Of a stretch of DNA of 64,000 nucleotides, positions 20,030-30,171 are shown piece after piece. The notes beneath the pieces are model-generated. The model was not told the origin of the DNA, ran no database searches, and was given only the letters and a program-made list of their open reading frames with translations. The position numbers and the translations under genes are program-made. Each line of letters opens with the position of its first letter. The first letter of the stretch is position 1. The DNA is from Salinicola tamaricis (GTDB lineage Bacteria > Pseudomonadota > Gammaproteobacteria > Pseudomonadales > Halomonadaceae), in contig NZ_CP023559.1 in assembly GCF_003006155.1 (NCBI RefSeq), forward strand, positions 2,666,001 to 2,730,000, given 5' to 3'.

Positions 20030-20483
20030 ATGTCGACCATCTCCGCTACCGGCAATACCCCCTCGAATGCTGCACCCTCGTTCTCGACGTTCGAGGATCG
20101 CTTGACCTCGAGCCAGTCCAGCCAGCTGCTCGCCGATTACGTCAAGGCGCATGGCGGCGCGGTCTACAAGCGTGACCTGGAGGCGCTCGCCAGCAATGCC
20201 GGCGGTGACACGCCGCCACAGGTCTCCGCCGCGGCCAGGTTACATGCTCAGCCATCCGGACGTCTATACCGCCATCGAGACGCTCGATAACCCTAACGGG
20301 ATGGCCTCTCCGGCCACTGGAACTTTGCCGATGCCGCCAAACGGTGCGCTCGGCAGTACCGGCGCGCTGGCCGATCTCAAGGATGTCTTCGATCGCGCGA
20401 TCGCGAGTTCCGCGGAGATCACCAAGCTCACCACCGAGAAGAAGACCGGGCTCGACGCGACCAAGCAGCGCCCCCAGAACTGA
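20030..20483 (+). pseudogene. Small protein resembling part of HrpK-type proteins; frame broken
   Basis: Reconstructed length is about 150 residues. It starts MSTISATGNTPSNAAPSF with GGGAAATTCCG upstream. The middle reads AAARYMLSHPDVYTAIETLD and then, in a second frame, DNPNGDGLSGHWNFADAA, an EF-hand-like loop and a pattern I associate with HrpK/type III helper proteins. The C-terminus is rich in charged helical residues (ADLKDVFDRAIASSAEITKL). Frame changes are needed near 20235, 20300 and 20340. The HrpK resemblance is from memory of the motif and is uncertain; no secretion genes are near. Confidence 0.45.
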
Positions 20484-20500
20484 GACGCCGCGTCTCACGA

Positions 20501-20528
20501 ACAACGGGAAGGCGCTGCCTCCCGTTGT
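20501..20528. terminator. Stem-loop between convergent genes
   Basis: ACAACGGGA, 10-base loop, TCCCGTTGT, preceded by another hairpin TGAGACG-CCG-CGTCTCA at 20481-20497 that includes the stop codon of the upstream ORF. It lies between the HrpK-like ORF and the convergent proline iminopeptidase gene. T-runs are short. Confidence 0.5.
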
Positions 20529-20561
20529 CCGCGTTTCACGGTCGCACCCCTTGGTCTCGGC

Positions 20562-21614
<1,053 letters not shown>

Positions 21615-21793
21615 TCAGAGACCAGAGACCAGAGACCCTCGACCCTGTGATAGACGCCCGGTGCCGACGTCATGCGGCTCTGCTACCATCGTCGACACTT
21701 TTCTCGACGGCCGACTCCGCTGCACCGGAGCGCGTCGACGCTCACTTCGTTCTCGATCGAGGGCGGTCGTCGTGGCGACCGCGACAGGTTCCG

Positions 21794-22174
21794 ATGAAAT
21801 CAAGTTCGCGCAAGACCGGCTTTCGCCACCTGATCCACTCCACCGGTTACTCGCTCGCTCAAGGGGCTGGTCGCCGCCTTTCGCAATGAGACCGCCTTCC
21901 GCCAGGAGCTGGCGCTGTGTGCGGTCCTGGTGCCGTTCGCCTGGTGGATCGGCAAGGACCCGGTGGAGTGGCTGGTGCTGGTGGGTAGCTGTGTGTCGTG
22001 TTGATCGTCGAGCTGCTCAACAGCGCCGTGGAGACGGTGGTCGACCGTATCGGTCCGGAGCACCACGAGCTTTCCGGGCGCGCCAAGGATATCGGCTCCG
22101 CTGCGGTAATGCTGGCGCTGGGCATGGCCGCTACCACCTGGGGCCTGCTGGCGTGGGACAAGTTCGCCGGCTGA
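21794..22174 (+). pseudogene. dgkA: Diacylglycerol kinase; frame broken
   Basis: Reconstructed to about 126 residues, the normal length of DgkA. It begins MKSSSRKTGFRHLIHSTGYS, continues after a frame change near 21860 with LKGLVAAFRNETAFRQELAL, and after a second one near 21995 with LLIVELLNSAVETVVDRIG and the last membrane helix. The FRNE.AFRQE and ELLNSAVE motifs contain catalytic and ATP-binding residues of this three-helix inner-membrane enzyme, which recycles diacylglycerol to phosphatidic acid. Two frame breaks in so short a housekeeping gene argue for sequence error. Confidence 0.8.
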
Positions 22175-22200
22175 CGCACGCGGCACCGTTCAGACTCCGC

Positions 22201-22785
22201 CTAGCCGGGCAGGTCCTGGGGCCGGTCGATGTCGCGCCAGATGCCAGGGTCATCGAGCTCGAGTGTGACCACCGCGTGGCGGTGTCGGGCGACCACGGCG
22301 CGCGCACCTTCGCCGGTCTTTAGCTGGGCCAGCGCTGGCCACCAGTGGCGGCCGAAGATCACCGGGTGCCCGCGCTGGCCGGCGTGGCTGGGCACCACGA
22401 TCGCCGTGGCGCTGGCCCGGGCGTTCAACTGTGCACAGCTCGCCGTGCTCAGCCATGGCATGTCGCCGAGGATCACCGCGGCCGCGGTGGCGTCGGGCGC
22501 GCACACCAGCAACTGACGAAAGGCGTCGCCCAGGCTGGCCCCCAGCCCATGGGCGGCCGCGGGGGCGCTCAGCACCGGCGTGTTCGGCGCCAGGCCCAGG
22601 GCGGCGGGTGTTTCATCCGGGCGCAGCACCACGTAGTGACGCGGATAGGCTTTGGCGGCCGTGGCCAGAGTGGTGGCGAGCAGGGTGCGGCCGTCGGCCA
22701 GCGCCTGGCGGCGCTTGTCACTGCCGAAGCGGCGGCCGACTCCCGCCGCCATGACCAGTGCCACCAGCGTCGGCTCAGAGCGCAT
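22201..22785 (-). CDS. mocA: MobA-like nucleotidyltransferase (molybdenum cofactor cytidylyltransferase type)
   Basis: The protein has 194 residues. The N-terminus VALVMAAGVGRRFGSDKR is the nucleotide-binding loop of the MobA/MocA family, followed by ILGDMPWLS (metal-binding GD motif) and GQRGHPVIFGRHWWP. It overlaps the end of the XdhC gene by 11 bases, and the MocA-XdhC pairing is common for maturation of molybdenum hydroxylases, where MocA makes molybdopterin cytosine dinucleotide. No xanthine dehydrogenase genes are in the window. The MobA-for-GTP alternative is less likely given the XdhC neighbour. Confidence 0.82.
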   Translation of the reverse strand: MRSEPTLVALVMAAGVGRRFGSDKRRQALADGRTLLATTLATAAKAYPRHYVVLRPDETPAALGLAPNTPVLSAPAAAHGLGASLGDAFRQLLVCAPDATAAAVILGDMPWLSTASCAQLNARASATAIVVPSHAGQRGHPVIFGRHWWPALAQLKTGEGARAVVARHRHAVVTLELDDPGIWRDIDRPQDLPG

Positions 22786-23746
22786 CGCGCGCCTTGCCCC
22801 GGCGCACCCGCAGCACGTCGGCGACCACCGAGAGGGCGATCTCGGCCGGGGTCTTGCTGTCCAGATCGAGACCGATCGGCATGTGCAGCCGGGCGATGTC
22901 GTCGGTGCTCAGCCCGCCGGAGCGGGCCAGGCGCTCGGCGCGCTTGTGCGAGGTGCGCTTCGAGCCCATGACGCCGATATAGAACGCCGGGGTGCGCACC
23001 GCCTCGATCATCGCCAGGTCGTCGATCCGTGGGTCGTGGGTCAGCGCCACCACCGCGGTGGCAGCGTGGCAGGCGCCGCTGGCGATGAACAGCGAGGGCA
23101 GCACCGCCTGCACTTCGACCCCGGGCACGGCAAAGTCGCGCCGCGCCTCCTCACGTGGGTCGCAGACGATCACCTCGAACCCCAGCGCCTGGGCGAACTC
23201 GGCGCAGAAGCGCGACACCGGCGAGATGCCGGCGATGATCAGCCGCAGCGCCGGGCCCAGGCGCAGACGCACCTCGTCGCCCTCGCGCGCTACCCGCGGG
23301 CCGTTCTCGGCGGCGGCGGTGAAGCGCCGCCGGCCGCTGGGCAGATCGATCACCCGCACCAGCGAGCGCTGGCCGAGCAGCGTCGCGTGCATCACTTCCA
23401 GTTGGGTCAGGGTCTCGGCATCCGCCGGTAGCCGCTCCACCAACACGTCGAGAATTCCCCCGCAGGGCAGGCTGACCTGGGGCGATTCGTCGGCGCCCTC
23501 GCCGTAGCGCACGACCGCGAGCGGGTCGGTGAACTCGCCGGCGGCCACCCGAGCGAGAAAATCCTCCTCGACGCAGCCGCCGGAGAGCGAGCCGACATGG
23601 CTGCCGTCGGCCTGGGCCACCAGCAGCGAGCCGGGCTCCCGCGGCGACGAGCCAAAGGTGGCCAGTACGCTGCACAGCCACACCGTCTCGCCGGCGTTGG
23701 CCCAGCGCAGCGCGGTGTCGAGCACTTGTAGATCGAGGTGTTGCAT
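22775..23746 (-). CDS. XdhC/CoxI family protein
   Basis: The protein has 323 residues. It has the XdhC N-terminal part (ATFGSSPREPGSLLVAQ, GSLSGGCVEEDFLARV, SLPCGGILDVLVE) and a C-terminal Rossmann part (RLIIAGISPVSRFCAEFAQA, VALTHDPRIDDLAMIEA, IGVMGSKRTSHKR). XdhC proteins bind molybdenum cofactor and insert it, after sulfuration, into xanthine dehydrogenase-type enzymes. The ATG at 23746 has GGAAAGGA upstream. It is translationally coupled to the MobA-like gene. Palindromic element copy 3 lies directly upstream. Confidence 0.88.
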   Translation of the reverse strand: MQHLDLQVLDTALRWANAGETVWLCSVLATFGSSPREPGSLLVAQADGSHVGSLSGGCVEEDFLARVAAGEFTDPLAVVRYGEGADESPQVSLPCGGILDVLVERLPADAETLTQLEVMHATLLGQRSLVRVIDLPSGRRRFTAAAENGPRVAREGDEVRLRLGPALRLIIAGISPVSRFCAEFAQALGFEVIVCDPREEARRDFAVPGVEVQAVLPSLFIASGACHAATAVVALTHDPRIDDLAMIEAVRTPAFYIGVMGSKRTSHKRAERLARSGGLSTDDIARLHMPIGLDLDSKTPAEIALSVVADVLRVRRGKARDAL

Positions 23747-23779
23747 GAACTTGGGAATCCTTTCCTGCGCTGGCGTCAC

Positions 23780-23925
23780 CTAGGCACCGTCTGAAAAGTA
23801 CTGCGCTCGCCCATGCGTCGTTAAAAATCGGCTCAAAATGCTCATTTACACCCCGTAAACTCCGCGTTTTCGCCGATTTTTGCCTTGCCTGGCCTTCGCT
23901 CGTCGACTTTTCAGACAGCACCTAG
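23780..23925. repeat. 146-bp palindromic element, copy 3
   Basis: The best-preserved copy: CTAGGCACCGTCTGAAAAGT at the left and ACTTTTCAGACAGCACCTAG at the right, nearly perfect inverted ends, both with CTAG. The core AAAAATCGGC...GCCGATTTTT is intact. It lies 33 bases upstream of the xdhC-type start. Confidence 0.92.
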
Positions 23926-24326
23926 GCGATCGCCGCTTCCTGAGGACGCTGCGCGGTACCCGCCCGGCGCTGTGGCGGGTGGTGCGGCGCGCGTCGAATG
24001 GGCGTGTAGCTTACACAATAGTCTAGGCACATGACCCCGACGCTGCCCTCTGTGCCCGTCGACTTTTCCTACACGACTAGGCCGATGGCTTACAGAAATG
24101 GGGGTAAAAACCTTTTATTATTCTGGGTGAGTTGCACATTTATTCGACAATCATCCTGGCGTCGTGGCCAGGCGCCATGGCATGTCGGCGCCCGCGCGGC
24201 AGCCGGCGCCAGGGAAGGGTGCCAGCGAGGCGGCGGTCTAGTCGAGTGCGCGTAAGCGGTTCTGCCGCTACCGCCGATGACCAGATGCGCCCGCCGCGAC
24301 GACCGGGAATCGGGGAGCCAGACGCC
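23926..24326. other. Intergenic region upstream of the MarR gene
   Basis: About 400 bases without a credible gene on either strand. A lower-GC patch (about 24105-24165) with AAAAACCTTTTATTATTC and TTGCACATTTATTCGACAA is the likely promoter region of the MarR gene. No clear MarR dyad was identified. Confidence 0.35.
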
Positions 24327-24803
24327 ATGCTGCATTACCATTCGGCGGCCACAGGGATTGCTACAGACGAGGCCTACGGCGCCCAGGAAGAAATCGACTT
24401 CTGCGAGCAGGTCGGCCACCTGCTGCGTCGGGCTTACCAGCGCCACACCGCGATCTTCCAGCGCGAGAGCTGCGACGAGCAGTTGACGCCGATCCAGTTC
24501 GTGACCTTGAGCAAGATCGCCGAACGCGGACCCAGCGCGCTGAGCGAGCTGGTCCGGGTCACCGGGATCGACCCGGCGACGATCCGTGGCGTGATCAAGC
24601 GGCTCAAGGGGCGTGACTGGGTGACACTGACCTCGGATCCGCGCGACCAGCGCAAGGTGATCGTCGAGCTCACCGCCGCTGGGCGCGAGCTGCTGGCGGC
24701 GATGACCCCGCGCGCGCTCAAGGTGTCCGAGGAGACCATGGGTAGCCTCAACCCGGCCGAGCGGGTGGCGCTGATGCATCTGCTGGTCAAGATCAACGCC
24801 TGA
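24327..24803 (+). CDS. MarR-family transcriptional regulator
   Basis: The protein has 158 residues. The winged helix-turn-helix spans about residues 50-115 (LTPIQFVTLSKIAERGPSAL, ELVRVTGIDPATIRGVIKRL, and the wing DPRDQRKVIVELTAAGREL). The ATG at 24327 (MLHYHSAATG) has GGGGAG nine bases upstream; a longer in-frame start at 24132 adds arginine-rich sequence that looks non-coding. It stands alone and converges with the SIR2-like gene. Its target is unknown; MarR proteins often respond to aromatic or organic acids. Confidence 0.88.
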   Translation: MLHYHSAATGIATDEAYGAQEEIDFCEQVGHLLRRAYQRHTAIFQRESCDEQLTPIQFVTLSKIAERGPSALSELVRVTGIDPATIRGVIKRLKGRDWVTLTSDPRDQRKVIVELTAAGRELLAAMTPRALKVSEETMGSLNPAERVALMHLLVKINA

Positions 24804-24856
24804 ACCCTGTCGTCGTCTGGCTGGGTTGCATCTCGAGCGTCAGGTCTCCGGCGCAC

Positions 24857-26013
24857 TCAGGCGCCGCCGGTGACCTGGGCGCAGAAATCCTCGAAGCGGC
24901 CGCTGTAGTAGTGCTCGCGCGGCCAGCCGATACGCGGCAGATAGAAGAACATCTCCTCCAGCCGCGACTTGATGGTGGCGTGGTTCTTGGTGTCGATGAC
25001 GAAGACATGCTTGCCACGGGCGTCGTGCGGGCTCTCCGCCAGCTGGCGCAGGATGAAGCGCACCAGCGAATCTTCCTGCGGCATGCTGTAGCCCACCACC
25101 ACCAGCACGTCAGTCTCGCGCAGTAGCCTTACCGCCTTGGGGAAGACCTGGTGGAAGTAAGGCTCATCGTAGTCCTGCACCTGGGAGGGCAGGATCAGCA
25201 GCGGCGGCTCCTGGCGAATCTCGGCGTCGCTGCGCTGGCGATACTCGAAGTCGAACCCCTCCAGCGTAGGCAGGATCTCGAACCCGCGTTGATCTTGATC
25301 ACGTTGCGGTCGACTGTGCGCGGCAGGTGCTCCCAGATGGTGCCGCCGCAGATGCGCTGCGGCGTGACCCCGCGATAGAGGCGACCGAACACCGGTGCCT
25401 GCTGGCGGTAGACGCGTTCGAGAATGGTCTCGATGGTGAAGTCGTAGTTGGTGGTCAGAAAGTGGTATAGCGGCCAGGCGTCGCCCAGCCCGGCGCGGTC
25501 GGCGCGATCCTCCAGCGCGGCGAAGAAGTCGGTGATCGCGCGCTGTTCGGCGCTGACCTCGGTGGCGCTGAAACGCAGCGTGGTGTCGTCGACGTTGTGG
25601 ATATCACAGGCGGCGGTGAAGCGGCGCATCACCAGGGTACGCAGCTCATGGATGCTCAGGCGCAGGTTCTGGTCATCGAAGTAGCGGTTGCGGATATCGG
25701 GGTAGCGCACCTGCATGTCGAGCACGTAGCGCAGATTCTTGAAGCGCTCGAAGTCGAGATGGCGATAGTCCTCCCAGCCGATCACGTGCATCACGTGCTG
25801 CAGGTTGGGAAAGTCGCGGATATCGTCGAGATCGATGGCGAACAGCTCGCCGTCGGTGGGCGAGCGCCGGTCCCACGCCTTGGAGAAGCCGGCGCCGCAC
25901 CAGAAGGTCACCACCGGCGGCTTGCGCGGGCCGTTGGCATCCGCCAGCAGCTCGTCCATCAGCCGGCCGAAGGCCGCTACGGTGTCGGCGTTGTTGATGC
26001 CGGTGCTCGCCAT
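24857..26013 (-). pseudogene. SIR2-like domain protein, one frame break
   Basis: Reconstructed length is about 385 residues. The first 250 residues include TFWCGAGFSKAWDRRSPTDG (nucleotide-binding GAG motif) and HFLTTNYDFTIETILERV (TNYD motif), both typical of the SIR2-like fold that binds and often hydrolyses NAD. One frame change near 25285 (NVIKINAG to FEILPTLEG) leads into VLVVVGYSMPQEDSLVRFI, the usual late motif. It follows nadC on the same strand by 62 bases and may be co-transcribed. SIR2-like proteins occur in several anti-phage systems; whether this one is defensive is unknown. Confidence 0.7.
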
Positions 26014-26075
26014 GCACTCGTTCCTCCTGTCTGCTCGTGCGGGTCCTGTCTAACCAAGCGCGGGTGGCCGCCGGG

Positions 26076-26960
26076 TCAGGTCGCGGCTGCGGTGTCTTCG
26101 TCGAGGCCGATATCCACCGCCGGCGCCGACTGCGTCAGCCTTCCCACGGAGATGAAGTCGACGCCGCTTTCGGCAATCTCGCGGATGGTTTCCAGGCGCA
26201 CGCCGCCGGAGGCCTCGAGCAGCGCGCGCCCGGCGACCTCGCGCACCGCCTGGCGCATCTCGGCCGGCGGCATGTTGTCGAGCATGATTACGTCCGCCCC
26301 GGCCTCCAGCGCCTGGGTGACTTGATCGAGGCGGTCGCACTCGACCTCGATGCGCGTGAGGATCGGCAACTGCGCACGGGCGCGGGCCACCGCGGCGGCG
26401 ATGCTGCCGCACACCGCGATATGGTTGTCCTTGAGCATCACCCCGCTATCCAGCCCCAGACGGTGGTTGCGGCCCCCGCCACAGGCGACCGCGTGCTTCT
26501 CCAGCATGCGCAGCCCCGGGGTGGTCTTGCGCGTGTCGACCAACTGGGCGCCGGTGCCGCTGATACGCTCGACATAGCGTGCGGTCAGGGTAGCGATCCC
26601 GGCCAGGTGCTGGATCAGATTGAGCGCGGTGCGCTCCACGGTCAGAATGCTGCGAGCCGGCCCGGCCACGTGCATCAGCGGCGCGCCGGCCTCGACGTCC
26701 TCGCCGTCGGCCACGGCCGGGCTGACCGCGATGCGCGGGTCGTAGCAGGTGAAGGTGCGGGCGGCGGCGGTGACGCCGGCCAGGCGCATCGGTTCGCGCG
26801 CGCGCATGACGAAGCGGCCGCTGGCATCGGCGTCGATCATGAGCGTCGCGGTCAGGTCCAGGTGGCCGATATCCTCCGCCAGAAAGGCGCGCAGCTGGGT
26901 CTCCAGGCGCAGGGGGTCGAGTTGCCAGCCGTGGGGCTGGGCGGCCCGCGTCTTGGTCAT
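26076..26960 (-). CDS. nadC: Nicotinate-nucleotide pyrophosphorylase (carboxylating)
   Basis: The protein has 294 residues. Quinolinate phosphoribosyltransferase signatures are present: ILTVERTALNLIQHLAGIAT, DTRKTTPGLRMLEKHAV, GGGRNHRLGL, VMLKDNHIAVCG, IEVECDRLDQV and SGGVRLETI. It converts quinolinate and PRPP to nicotinate mononucleotide in de novo NAD synthesis. The ATG at 26960 (MTKTRAAQPHGW) has AAGGAG upstream; an in-frame start at 27017 is weaker. ModD, a related protein, is less likely given the full lysine/arginine set. It precedes a SIR2-like gene on the same strand. Confidence 0.93.
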   Translation of the reverse strand: MTKTRAAQPHGWQLDPLRLETQLRAFLAEDIGHLDLTATLMIDADASGRFVMRAREPMRLAGVTAAARTFTCYDPRIAVSPAVADGEDVEAGAPLMHVAGPARSILTVERTALNLIQHLAGIATLTARYVERISGTGAQLVDTRKTTPGLRMLEKHAVACGGGRNHRLGLDSGVMLKDNHIAVCGSIAAAVARARAQLPILTRIEVECDRLDQVTQALEAGADVIMLDNMPPAEMRQAVREVAGRALLEASGGVRLETIREIAESGVDFISVGRLTQSAPAVDIGLDEDTAAAT

Positions 26961-27099
26961 GCGGTGTCTCCTTGGGGCAGGTGCAGACATCGGCGCCACA
27001 TCGAAAGCTGTCGCCAAGGGTAGAGCACTCGGGGCCGGGATTTCCGGGTAATATCACGCGTGATTGACGCGACATCACCAATGACAAAGAGGGGGCGCG

Positions 27100-27288
27100 A
27101 TGCGTACACGGGGCTGGAAATGGGTGGTCTGGGGGCTGGTGCTGGCTTGCTACGTGGTGCCCTATGGGCTGCTCAGCGGGGTTCGGGCATGGTACGGCAG
27201 CTTTCTCTTCTGGGCCTTGGTGGGCGTGGCGGTGATCGTCTGCAACGTGATGATGACCCGCGATTTTCGTGACGGCCCGGAGGCGTGA
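27100..27288 (+). CDS. Small membrane protein paired with a Na+/solute symporter
   Basis: The protein has 62 residues with two predicted membrane helices (VVWGLVLACYVVPYGLL and FLFWALVGVAVIVCNVMM) and charged ends. It is followed after two bases by a sodium:solute symporter. Small two-helix proteins are regularly encoded directly before symporters of this family and may be accessory subunits. No closer family could be named from sequence alone. Confidence 0.78.
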   Translation: MRTRGWKWVVWGLVLACYVVPYGLLSGVRAWYGSFLFWALVGVAVIVCNVMMTRDFRDGPEA

Positions 27289-27290
27289 GC

Positions 27291-28763
27291 ATGAGTCTTC
27301 AACTGATCTGGACGGCGGTGGCGGTCTATCTGGTCGCGGGGTTGGCGATCGCCTGGCTGTCGCGCAGCGCCGCCACCAACGGCAGCGGCGTCGACATGAG
27401 CGGCTACTTCCTTGGCAATCGCCGCATGAACGGCTTCGTCTCGGCGCTCAGCTACAGTGCCACCACCTACAGCGCCTTCATGATGGTGGGGCTGGCGGGG
27501 CTGACCTACGCCGGCGGGGTGGGCGCCTTCGGCTTCGAGATCGTCTACTTCGCCGGGGTTTCGTTGGTGGCGATCTTCGGCCCGCGCTTCTGGGCGGTGG
27601 GCAAGCGCTTCGGCTATGTCACCCCCAGCGAGATGCTCGGCCACCGCTACGCTGACCGCCGGGTCGCCGTGGTCACCGCGGTGGCCAGCTGCCTGTTCCT
27701 GATTCCGTATGCCGCGGTACAGCTCGCCGGGGTCGGCTATCTGCTCGCGGGCATCAGCGGTGGGGCGATTCCGTTCACCACCGGTGTGGTGGTGGCGACA
27801 TTGCTGGCGATCCTTTTCTCCTATATCGCTGGCATTCGCTCGGTGATGTGGACCGACTCGCTGCAGGCGCTGTTCATGATCGTCGCCTCCACCCTGGTGG
27901 CGCTGCTGGTGGTGCACTCGCTGGGCGGCTTCGCCACGCTGTTCGACACCCTCGCGGACGAGCATCCGGCGGCGCTGACGGTTCCGGGGCCGGGCCTGTT
28001 CAGTCTGACCACCTTCCTCGGGCTGACCATTCCGTGGTTCTTCTTCAGCCTCTCCAATCCGCAGGTGAGCCAGCGGCTGTTCATGCCCGCTTCGCTCAAG
28101 TCGATGCGCCAGATGCTGATCGGCTTTCTGGTGTTCGGCTTCATCTACACTCTGGTCTCGGTGCTGTGGGGCTTCTCCGCGCTGGTCGCCTTCCCCGACC
28201 TGAGCCAGTCGGACCTGGCCACGCCGACGCTGCTGGCCTCCACCCATGTGCCGCCGCTGCTCGGGGTGGTGGTGATGGTGGGCATTCTGGCGGCGGCGGT
28301 GTCGACCATCGATTCGATCATGCTGACGCTCTCCTCGATGCTGTCGCGGGATGTCTATGCCAACCTCGCCGAGGGTGCCAGCGAGGCGCGCCAGCTGCGC
28401 GTCGGCAAGTGGGTGCTGCCGCTCATCGCGGTAGTGGCGTTTCTCTTCGCCGAACTGCAGCTGAGCCTGATTGCGGTGCTGTCGGTGGCGGCTTCCACCG
28501 GGCTGGTGGTGATCGTGCCGGCGATCATCGGTGCCTTCTACTGGCGCCGCGGTACCGCTGCCGGGGCGCTGGCCAGTATCCTGGTCGGCGGCCTGGCGGT
28601 GATCGCGCTCTACCTCAGCGGGGCCAAGCCGCTGGGGCTGCCGCCGGGAATCTGGGCGCTACCGCTGGCGAGTGCGCTGTTCGTCGGGGTGAGCCTGCTC
28701 GGCCGCGCGCCGAGCGAGCGGGCGCAGGCGTTCCTGGCCGCCGCGAGTGGTACGCGCTCCTGA
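27291..28763 (+). CDS. Sodium:solute symporter (SSS family)
   Basis: The protein has 490 residues and about 13 membrane helices. SSS landmarks include MSGYFLGNRRMNGFVSALSY with the nearby SATTYSAFMMVGL, TPSEMLGHRYADRRVAVVTA, and GILAAAVSTIDSIMLTLSSM (sodium-site serine/threonine region). The ATG at 27291 has GGAGG nine bases upstream; GTG at 27285 is an alternative. With the small protein it resembles PanF-type pantothenate/sodium symporters, but the substrate cannot be read from sequence. Confidence 0.9.
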   Translation: MSLQLIWTAVAVYLVAGLAIAWLSRSAATNGSGVDMSGYFLGNRRMNGFVSALSYSATTYSAFMMVGLAGLTYAGGVGAFGFEIVYFAGVSLVAIFGPRFWAVGKRFGYVTPSEMLGHRYADRRVAVVTAVASCLFLIPYAAVQLAGVGYLLAGISGGAIPFTTGVVVATLLAILFSYIAGIRSVMWTDSLQALFMIVASTLVALLVVHSLGGFATLFDTLADEHPAALTVPGPGLFSLTTFLGLTIPWFFFSLSNPQVSQRLFMPASLKSMRQMLIGFLVFGFIYTLVSVLWGFSALVAFPDLSQSDLATPTLLASTHVPPLLGVVVMVGILAAAVSTIDSIMLTLSSMLSRDVYANLAEGASEARQLRVGKWVLPLIAVVAFLFAELQLSLIAVLSVAASTGLVVIVPAIIGAFYWRRGTAAGALASILVGGLAVIALYLSGAKPLGLPPGIWALPLASALFVGVSLLGRAPSERAQAFLAAASGTRS

Positions 28764-28798
28764 GCCGTGGGGGGTCGCCCGCGCCGCACGCAGGGCGA

Positions 28799-29968
28799 TC
28801 ACCAGCAGCAGTAAGACCCCGGCAGCAGCCACAGGTTGAGCTGCTGCCAGCCGAGCCAGGCGTTCAGCGGGCCGGCAGCCAGGGCCGAGAGGCTGGTCAG
28901 GGCGAATACCGCGCAGTCGTTGATGGCCTGGACCCGTGGCGCCTCGCCGGCGCGGTAGTGGGTGGTGAGCCAGGCGCTCGCGGGCAGGAAGGTGAAGTTC
29001 CAGCCCAGGCCCAGCAGCCCCAGGCCGAGGGCGAAGGCCCACACCGCCGGGGTCAGCCAGGCACACAGCAGGCTGGCGAACAGGCACAGCGCGCCGATGG
29101 CGATCATCCGCGCATGGCCCAGGCGCCGGGTCAGGCGGCCGGTGATGAACGAGGGCGCAAACATCGCCAGCATGTGCCACTGGATGACCTCGGCGACGGC
29201 GCCGAAATCGTGCCCGGCGTGGCTCATTGCCAGCGGTGTCGCGGTCATCGCCAGGTTCATCACCGCATAGCCCAGGGCAGCGCAGGCGATCGCCGCCGGC
29301 AGCAGCGGCTGGCGCAGCAGCTGGCCCACTGGCCGTGGCGGCGGCAGCGGTGTGGCCCGCGGCGTCACCGGCGCGAAGCGCAGCGTCGACAGCAGCCCCA
29401 GTGCCGCGAGATAGAGCCCCCCGAGACCCATAAAGCTGCCCAGGAAGGGCGTCGCCAGGGCGTCCCGCAGGTGCTCTGCCAGCCAGGGCCCGGCTAGCGC
29501 CGCCACCACGCCCCCCGCCATGACCCAGCTCAGCGCACTGTCGCGCAACGGCTCGGGGGCCGCTTCGAGCGCCGCGAAGCGGTAGAGCATGCCGACGCCG
29601 ATACTCATGCCGATGGCGAAGGTGCCCAGATTGAACAGGCCGAAGTGCGCCTGCACCAGCGCCAGCAGACAGGCGGCGATGCCCGCCAGCCCGACCAGAT
29701 TGCCCAGCACGAAGGTGCGCTTGCGTCCCAGGTGTGCAGTCAGCCAGCCGGCGGGCAGGGTGGCGGCGGTCAGCCCGAGTAGCTGCAGCGCCACCGGCAG
29801 CGTGCTCCAGCCGGCGCTGGGTGCCAGACGCGCCCCGATCAGTGGCGAGGTGGCGATCAGCAGCACATTGCCGCTGATCAGCAGTGCCTGACACAGGGTC
29901 AGCCCCCAGACGCTGGGCGGCAGGCGCGGATGACGCGCAGATCGGGTGGCGAGGGCGGTGGGGCGCAT
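28799..29968 (-). CDS. Major facilitator superfamily transporter
   Basis: The protein has 389 residues with 12 predicted helices. The MFS loop 2-3 motif appears as GWLTAHLGRKRTFVLGN and a similar loop in the second half as TGRLTRRLGHARMIAIG. The ATG at 29968 (MRPTALATRSARHP) has AGGAG upstream. The end reads NLWLLPGSYCCW-stop, but a neighbouring frame continues the last helix as VLLLLVIALRAARATPHG, so a frame break near 28815 may have shortened the C-terminus. Substrate unknown. It is convergent with the symporter gene. Confidence 0.85.
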   Translation of the reverse strand: MRPTALATRSARHPRLPPSVWGLTLCQALLISGNVLLIATSPLIGARLAPSAGWSTLPVALQLLGLTAATLPAGWLTAHLGRKRTFVLGNLVGLAGIAACLLALVQAHFGLFNLGTFAIGMSIGVGMLYRFAALEAAPEPLRDSALSWVMAGGVVAALAGPWLAEHLRDALATPFLGSFMGLGGLYLAALGLLSTLRFAPVTPRATPLPPPRPVGQLLRQPLLPAAIACAALGYAVMNLAMTATPLAMSHAGHDFGAVAEVIQWHMLAMFAPSFITGRLTRRLGHARMIAIGALCLFASLLCAWLTPAVWAFALGLGLLGLGWNFTFLPASAWLTTHYRAGEAPRVQAINDCAVFALTSLSALAAGPLNAWLGWQQLNLWLLPGSYCCW

Positions 29969-30171
29969 GGGCGGCTCCTGAAGGTCCAGGCTGTGAGTGT
30001 CTGCCGCCCGAGTTGGGTCGACAATGACCGCCATGCCACCCAAAACGACCACGCGCCTGGTCCCCACCATTCCTATGGGAATATTAGACGACAAGGGTAT
30101 TTCCGTTGCCTATTCCTGGGACTATGATAAAGCGCTTATCGATAACGCGCTAACAAACGACAGGGCGAATC

